Part shown: in pieces, positions 25,648 through 31,871 of the stretch
Layout: each line of letters starts with the position of its first letter
Numbering within the stretch: the first letter of the stretch is position 1
Assembly: GCA_014728085.1 (NCBI GenBank)
Contig: WJMF01000012.1
Span: 1 to 32,769 of the forward strand
Length of the DNA: 32,769 nucleotides
From: Candidatus Zhuqueibacterota bacterium
GTDB taxonomy: Bacteria; Zhuqueibacterota; Zhuqueibacteria; Residuimicrobiales; Oceaniaggregativiventaceae
Direction: 5' to 3'
The notes under the pieces: generated by a model
Database searches by the model: none
Told to the model about the DNA's origin: nothing
Seen by the model: only the letters and a program-made list of their open reading frames with translations
Translations under genes and position numbers: made by a program

Positions 25648-26115
25648 GTGGCCAAAGTCGATATGAATACAAAGGCACCTAATTTTACCCTGAAGGATTT
25701 CGAGGGAAACGAGGTATCGCTGAGTGATTTTTCCGGTAAACAAAACGTGCTCATTGTCCTGAACCGCGGATTCATGTGACCGCATTGCCGTGAGCATATG
25801 GCGCAGTTGCGCAAGGATTATGAGGAGTTTGTAAAAAGAGAAACCGAAATAGTGGTGATCGGCCCGGAGGATGCAAAGGCATTTCAAAAATACTGGGCAA
25901 AGAATAAGTTGCAATTTATCGGCTTGCCCGATCCCGAACACCACGTCCTAAAGCTCTATGGACAACAAGTAAAGCTGTTTAAATTCGGCAGAATGCCGGC
26001 ACAAATGCTGGTGGACAAATCGGGTGTGCTGCGCTTTGTCCATTATGGTCAATCCATGTCCGATATACCTGAGAATGAAGCGCTGCTGGCTGGTATAGAT
26101 TCGGTGAATGCGTGA
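25648..26115 (+). CDS. Selenocysteine-containing AhpC/TSA-type peroxiredoxin (in-frame TGA read as Sec)
   Basis: From GTG 25648, with AGAGGAGA about seven bases upstream, the frame reads MAKVDMNTKAPNFTLKDFEG (GTG read as Met). It continues LIVLNRGFM, then TGA at 25777-25779, then PHCREHMAQLRKDYEEF and on to the stop at 26113-26115: 155 residues with TGA at 44. Peroxiredoxin-like proteins have RGFxCPxCR here, so TGA replaces exactly the peroxidatic Cys, giving a U-x-x-C motif. The sequence after TGA stays fully conserved in character (GLPDPEHHVLKLYG, GRMPAQMLVDKSGVLR), which a pseudogene would not. It should reduce peroxides in the cytoplasm with thioredoxin-like partners. Without Sec recoding the gene would be split and called only from ATG 25798. 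The Sec machinery (SelA, SelB, SelC, SelD) is not in the window. Confidence 0.85.
25780..25822 (+). promoter_or_regulatory. Candidate bacterial SECIS element
   Basis: Directly after the TGA the RNA can fold in two ways. In one, GCCGU (25787-25791) pairs with AUGGC (25798-25802) around a GAGCAU loop, extended by CGCA/UGCG further out. In the other, GCGC (25801-25804) pairs with GCGC (25809-25812) around AGUU, supported by CAUA/UAUG outside. The second puts a loop G about 26 bases after TGA, in the range for SelB-dependent elements. Folding was done by eye only. Confidence 0.5.
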
Positions 26116-26129
26116 ACCGTTGGAACGAT

Positions 26130-26240
26130 GAGATCGGACTTGTGTTGCAAAAATCAATAACTCAAGTGCAAAAATATAAAAAATCGCTCCTGGAGCCTCT
26201 TTTTGGCCTTGAAAAGCGCCTTTCAGGAAAAAGAAATCTC
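26130..26240 (+). repeat. Dispersed repeat, copy R4 (degenerate)
   Basis: Matches the family at AAAATCAATAACTCAAGTGC, TCGCTCCTGGAGCCTC and TTTTTGGCCTTGAAAAGCG. The GGGGTCGGACC start is eroded to GAGATCGGACT and the right part is lost. It follows the selenoprotein gene by about 15 bases, and its TTTTTGGCC hairpin may act as a terminator. Confidence 0.65.
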
Positions 26241-26269
26241 AAGACCCGGAGAGTAAAAGAGAGGGGTAT

Positions 26270-26554
26270 CTAGGCGAGGGGCTTTTTTGAATGATGTACA
26301 GCGAGAATGGCGATTGTGTTGGTCTCGATATCTATCTTATAGACGATTCTATATTGACCTTTAACGAGTTCTCGAATGTTTTCGTCGGAAAATTCAGGAA
26401 CGATTCTGCCGAGTCGTGGGAAATCACTCAGATTTTGAATGGAACGTTTGATTTCAATGGCCCATTTTTTTGCCGCTTTTGGCTTGTCCCTTGAAATATA
26501 TTTTACTGTATTGACTACATCATTTTGGGCACTGTTTGAAAAGAAGATGTTCAT
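26270..26554 (-). CDS. RelE/ParE-superfamily toxin
   Basis: The 94-residue protein (MNIFFSNSAQNDVVNTVKYI) shows the ParE pattern. It has a helix pair with KPKAAKKWAIEIKRSIQNL, then FPRLGRIVPEF and IRELVKGQYRIVYKID, ending in the short strand IAILAVHHSKKPL. The combination LxxFPxxGRxVPE and RELxxxxYRIVYxI is typical of the family, whose members attack gyrase or the ribosome. I prefer ATG 26554; a TTG at 26569 overlapping the antitoxin stop would add five residues. The antitoxin gene lies immediately upstream and shares its promoter. Confidence 0.88.
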   Translation of the reverse strand: MNIFFSNSAQNDVVNTVKYISRDKPKAAKKWAIEIKRSIQNLSDFPRLGRIVPEFSDENIRELVKGQYRIVYKIDIETNTIAILAVHHSKKPLA

Positions 26555-26565
26555 ATTTCCATAGA

Positions 26566-26841
26566 TCAATTGATAATTTGATCGATTTCACTAAAAACAG
26601 TCTCAGCTGGTACTATGCGTCCCTCGCGATAATCTTCAAGACCGAGAGCGACTTTTCGCATAAATTCAATCTGATCCTGCATTTCCTGATATTTTTCCGC
26701 GTCCATGATGACGGCAGCACTCTTGCCGTGTTGCGTCAAGATGATTGGTTTTTTATGAACCCTGATTTCGTTAAGGTATTTTTTTATGTTGTTGCGGAAA
26801 TCAGTCAAAGGAGTGATATTTCGAATGTCAATACTGCACAT
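26566..26841 (-). CDS. Phd/YefM-family antitoxin
   Basis: This 91-residue protein begins MCSIDIRNITPLTDFRNNIK and continues KKPIILTQHGKSAAVIMDAEKY. That is the standard N-terminal DNA-binding fold of Phd/YefM antitoxins (TPLTDFR...PIxLTxxGKxxAVxxDxxxY). The C-terminal part (REGRIVPAETVFSEIDQII) would wrap the toxin. ATG 26841 has GGAGG five bases upstream. It precedes the ParE-type toxin and ends within a few bases of its start, so the two form a coupled operon, expected to repress its own promoter. Confidence 0.9.
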   Translation of the reverse strand: MCSIDIRNITPLTDFRNNIKKYLNEIRVHKKPIILTQHGKSAAVIMDAEKYQEMQDQIEFMRKVALGLEDYREGRIVPAETVFSEIDQIIN

Positions 26842-26866
26842 AAAACCTCCATTATTATTACCTTTT

Positions 26867-26895
26867 AATGTACAGAATTAAATACGTGCAGTCAA
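26867..26895 (-). promoter_or_regulatory. Sigma-70-type promoter of the toxin-antitoxin operon
   Basis: On the minus strand TTGACT (26890-26895) and TACATT (26867-26872) are separated by 17 bases and lie 26 bases before the antitoxin start. Spacing and position fit a normal housekeeping promoter. Confidence 0.65.
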
Positions 26896-26926
26896 GTTTT
26901 TTTCTGGGGGATGTTGGGGGGGTGAT

Positions 26927-27119
26927 GGGGTCGGACCAAGAAATGTTACTGAAAATCAATAGTTTAGGTGCTGAAAATAGTGAAAATTCTCTCTTAAAGC
27001 CTCTTTTTTGGCCCTAAAAAGACTATTTTAAGAAAAACTCTCTTACAAACGCCGTTTTTATCCCAAATGGAAATGCAAGGAGGAAAAAATTAGATCTCTT
27101 TGCGTCATTATTCATTATG
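26927..27119 (+). repeat. Dispersed repeat, copy R5 (full length)
   Basis: Begins GGGGTCGGACCAAGAAATG, identical over this stretch to R1, and ends TTGCGTCATTATTCATTATG like R3. It carries CTCTTAAAGCCTC, TTTTTTGGCCCTAAAAAG and the CCGTTT/AAATGG hairpin, where one pair has become G-U instead of G-C, so pairing is kept. Confidence 0.85.
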
Positions 27120-27209
27120 AACAACAATTCAATCCGGCCCGATCAGGGGAGAAACGCAGCAAACCGCAAAGATCGCAAAGAAGATGAAGAAAAATGATAC
27201 TATTCCTCT

Positions 27210-27234
27210 GGTTACCAGTCTCTGACTGGTAACC
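27210..27234. repeat. Perfect 10-base hairpin
   Basis: GGTTACCAGT (27210-27219) and ACTGGTAACC (27225-27234) pair without mismatch around a five-base loop CTCTG. It lies in the duplicated segment upstream of the truncated peroxiredoxin copy. No T-run follows, so it is not an ordinary terminator. Confidence 0.6.
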
Positions 27235-27308
27235 CTTTAGGGAGGCTTTGCCTTTCAACCGGGTCCAGGCGCGGGCCCGGGACAAACAATGGATCAGAGA
27301 AGTTGTTT

Positions 27309-27452
27309 ATGGTCAAAGTGGATTTGAATACAGAGGCACCCGATTTTACCCTGAAAAATTTTGAGGAGAACGAGGTTTCTCCGGTTACCCGTTTTTCAGC
27401 ATCTGTGAAAACACAGTTTAAACGCAACACTGCATTTTACAGTCAGAATTGA
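27309..27452 (+). pseudogene. Truncated duplicate of the selenoprotein peroxiredoxin
   Basis: ATG 27309 opens a 47-codon frame whose first 24 residues (MVKVDLNTEAPDFTLKNFEE and NEVS) copy the N-terminus of the gene at 25648. After that it diverges (PVTRFSASVKTQ) and stops at 27452, well before the Sec/Cys active site. The upstream sequence is duplicated too: CCTTTAG-GAGGCTTT, CAACCGGGTCC and GGGACAAACAATG correspond to 25586-25630. No catalytic residue is left. Confidence 0.8.
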
Positions 27453-27695
27453 TCAACCACAAAGTAAAAAAAGTTCAAATTCGCTCTGCTGATGAATGAA
27501 GACAGGGTTGTGGTTTTCAGAGAATATGCTTACCTTTCAAGAAATCATTACGATGATCGGCAAGATGCACTGCTCTGGTGTGGATTTTACAAGACACTAT
27601 TCGCCGAAAAGCAATGGCTCTTTTGCCTTCTCCTCACCCCTGAGCAGGGATAGCGTTTCAGCTTCTCCTTCTTGATCACAACAGTCGCATTGGAA

Positions 27696-29516
27696 ATGAA
27701 AAAAGAACTCACCTTCCTCGGTATATTCAGTGTTTCAGCCGGAGCGATGATCAGCTCCGGACTGTTTATCCTTCCCGGAATGGCCTTTGCCAGGTCAGGG
27801 CCCGGGGTCATCATTTCATACGCATTGGCCGGACTTTTCGCGCTTGTCGGTGTATTCAGCGTCATTGAGCTTGCCACAGCCATGCCCAAGGCAGGAGGGG
27901 ATTATTACTTTATCCACAGGAGCCTGGGCCCCATGATCGGAACGGTCTCGGGGATCATCGGCTGGATCGCTCTTTCCCTCAAGAGCGCCTTTGCGATTTA
28001 CGGTATCTCGGAAACTGTTCGGCAATTATTTGGTACAAGCCCTTTTCTTACGATCATCGTTTGCTGTGCCGGTTTTGTTCTTATCAATATCGTGGGTATG
28101 AAATTCGCAAACTTTTTTCAAACCTGGCTGGTGGCTGGTCTCCTTGTTTTATTGGGGATATTCATCGTCTTTGGTATTGGTAGCATTCAGCCAGGAAAAT
28201 ATACCCCTTTTATACCGCATGGTGTGAACTCGGTGTTTTTTACAGCAGGATTTATTTTTATCTCCTACGGCGGCCTTGTAAAGGTGGCAAGCGTTTCAGA
28301 GGAGGTAAAAGACCTGAAAAAGAACCTGCCCAGGGCAATGCTTTCTTCTATTATCATCATAACGCTTTTATATGTGATGATCATTTTCGTGATCACCGGC
28401 GTTATCGAGTCGGAAACCTTGGCCGGCGCCTCAACCCCGGTGGCTGATGCCGCCCGTTTGACAATGGGCTTTGCGGGTTTTGTGATTATCTCCATTGCTT
28501 CCCTGCTTGCTTTTATTACCACAGCAAACGCCGGTATTCTGTCCGCCTCCCGTTATCCGCTGGGCTTGAGCAGAGATTCGCTATTGCCTTCGCTTTTTCA
28601 AAAGCAGAGCAAAAGGTTTCATACACCGGCGCTGTCGGTGATCATCACCGGAATCATTATCTTCTTATCCCTGCTGTTTCCGATACAGACACTGGTAAAA
28701 TCAGCTTCTACAGTAATCTTAACATCATTTGTTTTGACCAACCTGGCCGTCATTATTTTTCGGGAAGGCGACATAACCCATTACAAACCAAGTTTTACTG
28801 TTCCCTTTTATCCATGGACTCAGGTGTTTTCCATACTCCTTTTTTCCTTTTTTATCGTCGAGCTTGGTCTGGAGGCCATTGAAATCAGTCTCGGACTCGT
28901 TTTATTCTCTCTCGGGCTGTACTGGTTTTACGGACGAAAAAAGTCCGAAAGCGAATACGCCCTTTTACACCTGGTGGAACAGATAACACAAGCAGATCTT
29001 ACCACCGGGATTTTAGAGTCTGAATTGAAAGAAATCCTGGGCAAAAGGGATAATGTCAAAAAACAGATTCTGGACCAGTTGGTTGCTGAAGCGGAGATAC
29101 TCGACCTCGACGGTCCGATGGACCTTATCGACTTTTTCCGAATAACCGCCGAAACGATTGCGGATCAAACAGACATGACTGTAGAGGAAACTGCGCAAAA
29201 GCTCTATGAGCGGGAAAAGCTCTGTTCAACCGCTGTTGCAAATTCCTTTGCTGTTCCCCATCTTATTCTCAAGGACAAAGATAAAATGCTCCTGGTGTTG
29301 GCAAGATGTAAAGAAGGCATCCGTTTTTCGGAAAAGCATAAAAAGATCAAAGTTGTGTTTTTATTTTTCGGCAGTGTGGCGCAAAGAGACGAAAACCTGA
29401 AAGCCATTGCTTCCATGGCCTGCCTTGCCAGGAACAGTTCGTTCATGGACAAAATGATGAATGCAGAGGATACGGAAGCCCTTCGGGAATTGATCATTGC
29501 AAGTAAAATTGAGTAA
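27696..29516 (+). CDS. APC-type amino acid permease fused to a PTS EIIA-like domain
   Basis: From ATG 27696 the protein has about 606 residues. The first ~410 are very hydrophobic with about twelve membrane segments. They start with GIFSVSAGAMISSGLFILPG, the APC-superfamily signature for amino acid/polyamine transporters, with IELATAMPKAGGDYYFI following. The remaining ~170 residues are soluble and contain YEREKLCSTAVANSFAVPHL, matching the type-2 EIIA/PtsN phosphorylation site in which the His (about residue 522) takes phosphate. This suggests transport gated by nitrogen-PTS phosphorylation. The substrate cannot be inferred. An in-frame TTG at 27672 is an alternative start; neither has a good ribosome site. 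Confidence 0.85.
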   Translation: MKKELTFLGIFSVSAGAMISSGLFILPGMAFARSGPGVIISYALAGLFALVGVFSVIELATAMPKAGGDYYFIHRSLGPMIGTVSGIIGWIALSLKSAFAIYGISETVRQLFGTSPFLTIIVCCAGFVLINIVGMKFANFFQTWLVAGLLVLLGIFIVFGIGSIQPGKYTPFIPHGVNSVFFTAGFIFISYGGLVKVASVSEEVKDLKKNLPRAMLSSIIIITLLYVMIIFVITGVIESETLAGASTPVADAARLTMGFAGFVIISIASLLAFITTANAGILSASRYPLGLSRDSLLPSLFQKQSKRFHTPALSVIITGIIIFLSLLFPIQTLVKSASTVILTSFVLTNLAVIIFREGDITHYKPSFTVPFYPWTQVFSILLFSFFIVELGLEAIEISLGLVLFSLGLYWFYGRKKSESEYALLHLVEQITQADLTTGILESELKEILGKRDNVKKQILDQLVAEAEILDLDGPMDLIDFFRITAETIADQTDMTVEETAQKLYEREKLCSTAVANSFAVPHLILKDKDKMLLVLARCKEGIRFSEKHKKIKVVFLFFGSVAQRDENLKAIASMACLARNSSFMDKMMNAEDTEALRELIIASKIE

Positions 29517-29589
29517 ATGGAATTGCAATAAATTTACGAATAATGCCAATAACCGGTGTTGTTTAAGGGTGCCAAAGGAATGATATGAA

Positions 29590-29814
29590 ATGAACATCTT
29601 TATCCTTGACTATGATATTCAGAAATGTGCCGAGTACCATGCCGATCAGCATGTTGTTAAGATGATTCTCGAGAGCGCTCAAATGCTTTGCACCGTGTTG
29701 AACAAGTATGGTATTCAAGCACCCTACAGATCGACTCATCTTCATCATCCCTGTACTTTATGGAGCGGCGATTTTATTGCATCTGCTCTGCGTTTTTGCT
29801 TGCGGATAAGATAA
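29590..29814 (+). pseudogene. Conserved hypothetical protein, apparently C-terminally truncated
   Basis: The 74-residue reading MNIFILDYDIQKCAEYHADQ, then HVVKMILESAQMLCTVLNKY and HLHHPCTLW, matches a conserved family found in phages and bacteria. I know it only as hypothetical: an N-terminal MNIFxLD, CAxYHxDxHVVKMxxESAQML, and HPCTxW. In that family the protein continues well beyond HPCTxW with a helical part; here it changes to SGDFIASALRF and stops. A deletion or frameshift near 29765 is likely. AAGGAA lies about nine bases before ATG 29590. No function is assigned. Confidence 0.55.
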
Positions 29815-30314
29815 ACCGCCGAGTTTGCAGAGATGCGCCGAGAAAGACAAAAATGCATAAAGGAATAAACGGAAAAGTACAAGCATATCCAGTTCATGAA
29901 TTGTGATGATATTGAGCAATATTTTAAAAAAAGGAGAGAAAACCTTTTTTTTTCTTTTCAACCTTGGCAGCAAAATGATCCCCCCCATACCTGAACCTTA
30001 TGATCTTATTTAGAGGAGGATAAAATTTTAATAATTTTATATTTATATCAGATTCCAGGTGGAATAAGGTAATAAGGTAAATTGAGGAGGATCCGGTTGG
30101 CTACTAAGGTTGAAAAGATTGAAATAATGTATTTCTATACCTTGAAAGCAGTAAATCAAAATCATCAGGACGATACCAAAACCAGGAAAATGTTTTATCT
30201 GAAATGAGATCAGCCTGAACCAATAGAATTATAAACAACATTTCAACTCGGTCCGATCCTGGAATAATTATGATTCTGAGTCCAGCTTTTGATAAACAAA
30301 CCCGGTAAGAATAG
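29815..30314. other. Intergenic stretch with one doubtful small ORF
   Basis: AT-rich and repetitive (AATAAGGTAATAAGGTAA at about 30063). A TTG at 30097 preceded by GAGGAGG at six bases opens a 36-codon ORF to 30207 (ATKVEKIEIMYFYTLKAVNQ at its start). The ribosome site is the strongest in this part, but I recognise no family. A lone CGGTCCGATCC at about 30249 recalls the inverse of the R-repeat start. Confidence 0.3.
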
Positions 30315-30617
30315 ATGATAGACGAACACGCGTTTTTTAAGCTTTTAAACGAGAATCCGTTATTTCTGGGCTATTTCACCTCTCCGGAATGCGCGGTATG
30401 TAAAAGTCTGCTTCCCAAACTCGAGGCCGCACTCGAACCCCTTGATCAGGTCTCTTTTCATATTTTAAATTGTCAGGATGAAAAATGGTTGTGTGGTCAG
30501 CATCTCGTCTTTAGCGTTCCGACGCTGTTGATTTTCTATCACGGCCGTGAGGTAAAGCGCTTTAGCCGGTTTATCTCTGTTGCCGATGTTCCGGATTTTG
30601 TCGATAAGATGCTTTAG
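30315..30617 (+). CDS. Thioredoxin-like protein
   Basis: The 100-residue protein has the thioredoxin layout: YFTSPECAVCKSLLPKLEAA with a C-A-V-C redox pair (Cys 26 and Cys 29), and the cis-proline loop FSVPTLLIF with Pro 69. It lacks the Trp before the CxxC of classic thioredoxins and has Glu there, and the AV dipeptide differs from GP, so it is a divergent member. It has no signal peptide, hence a cytoplasmic disulfide reductase is likely. A link to the selenoprotein peroxiredoxin 4 kb away is possible but unproven. Confidence 0.85.
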   Translation: MIDEHAFFKLLNENPLFLGYFTSPECAVCKSLLPKLEAALEPLDQVSFHILNCQDEKWLCGQHLVFSVPTLLIFYHGREVKRFSRFISVADVPDFVDKML

Positions 30618-31070
30618 CGCTTCCACCTGATCGAAGAATGAGATTCCCCTGGTGAAAATGTATACCTGCCGGGGCGATGCATTTTACCCTCATGATGCAA
30701 CAGACACTCTATCTTCTCCAGATCCTTCCACCCCGGTAAAAATAATCCACAAGGCGTTATACCCATTCAGCAGCATCAACAGAATTGGTTGATTTTCTAA
30801 AAAAACAATAATATCTTGTTTCTAGCTTGACGAGCTTTCTGGTTTATCAACGGGTGATTTTGAGTTTGGCCTTAAAAACCACAGAGAACGCGAAGAATCG
30901 CCGAGAAAAGAATAGAAAAAATGACAGATGTGATTTTGAATGGGTAAGAGGGTTGGAACTTTGGTTAAGCACCTGGAAACTGTAACCCAAAAGTCTGACG
31001 AAATTGAGCTCCAGGTTTTCGGGTTTTTCTCAGCGAGCTCTGTGGTTAAAAATATCGAGGTTACACGATA
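30618..31070. other. Intergenic region containing a MITE-like inverted repeat
   Basis: No gene is seen. AACCACAGAG at 30877-30886 is exactly inverted at 31038-31047, and GCCGAGAAAA just inside the left arm matches an inverted TTTTTCTCAGC inside the right arm, giving an element of about 171 bases. Similar ACCGCAAAGATCGCAAAG debris occurs near 27154. The element ends about 25 bases before the next gene and may carry its promoter. Confidence 0.45.
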
Positions 31071-31871
31071 ATGATATTTCTTTCTTCTTTATTTTATACA
31101 AAAATGTGCAACGGATTTATGCGTAAACATTTTATTAAAGCGGTTATTTTCATTGCTTGTATTTTACTTTTGGGATGTGCAAGGGAAAAATTGGTCATGC
31201 AAGAAAATATAGAAGAAACGGAAAACGAAAAGTCAAACCGGGAAAACAATCGATTCACTTACCTCGCGTTGGGGGACTCGTATACCATCGGCGAGAGCGT
31301 TGAGACGTCGCAGCGATATCCGGTGCTTTTGGTAAACAGGCTGCGTCAAGTGGGCTATTCCGTCAGCGATCCCGTTATCGTTGCGAGAACCGGCTGGACC
31401 ACGGATGAACTGGCGGCAGGGATTACGGCAAGCGGGGTTACCGGCCCTTTTGATCTGGTCTCGTTGTTGATTGGCGTCAATAACCAATATCGCGGACGCG
31501 ATGTCGATACCTATCGCACCGAGTTCTGCGCCTTGCTGCAGCAGGCTGTCGATTTTGCCGGCGGAAAGGCCGAAAAGGTGTTCGTGCTATCTATCCCGGA
31601 CTGGGGGGTGACCCCATTTGCCGCATCATGGGACCGCGAAAAAATCGCCAGGGAGATCGATCAATACAATGCCGTCAATCGCGAGGAAACCTGCAAGCGC
31701 GGTATTCTCTATGTCGATGTCACGCCTGTTTCCCGTCAGGCATTGGAGGACCCTTCCCTGATTGCTGAAGACGGTCTGCATCCGTCGGGAAAGATGTATG
31801 CCGCCTGGGTCGAGCGGGCCTTGCCCGGTGTTATACGAATTTTAAACCAGGGGAAAACGACGACCCCATGA
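31071..31871 (+). CDS. SGNH-hydrolase lipoprotein (GDSL-like esterase)
   Basis: The N-terminus has a lipoprotein signal: basic MRKHFIK, the hydrophobic AVIFIACI, then LLLGC with the lipidated Cys (residue 36 from ATG 31071). ATG 31119 gives the cleaner 20-residue signal but has a poorer ribosome site. SGNH blocks follow: YLALGDSYTIGES (Ser at about 70), RTGWTTDEL for the Gly block, LLIGVNNQYRG for the Asn block, and EDGLHPSGKM with Asp and His near 240. It should act as an esterase or deacylase anchored in the cell envelope. Its stop overlaps the start of kynureninase (ATGA), so the pair is co-translated, an odd partnership. Confidence 0.85.
   Translation: MIFLSSLFYTKMCNGFMRKHFIKAVIFIACILLLGCAREKLVMQENIEETENEKSNRENNRFTYLALGDSYTIGESVETSQRYPVLLVNRLRQVGYSVSDPVIVARTGWTTDELAAGITASGVTGPFDLVSLLIGVNNQYRGRDVDTYRTEFCALLQQAVDFAGGKAEKVFVLSIPDWGVTPFAASWDREKIAREIDQYNAVNREETCKRGILYVDVTPVSRQALEDPSLIAEDGLHPSGKMYAAWVERALPGVIRILNQGKTTTP

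Noticed and set aside
25798-26115. A separate 105-residue gene starting at ATG 25798
   Set aside because: It is the part of the selenoprotein behind the TGA; it has no ribosome site of its own and lacks the first half of the peroxiredoxin fold.
27526-27675. Short ORF beginning MLTFQEIIT as a glycyl-tRNA synthetase alpha fragment
   Set aside because: Only about seven residues resemble GlyQ; the rest diverges at once and the ORF is short.
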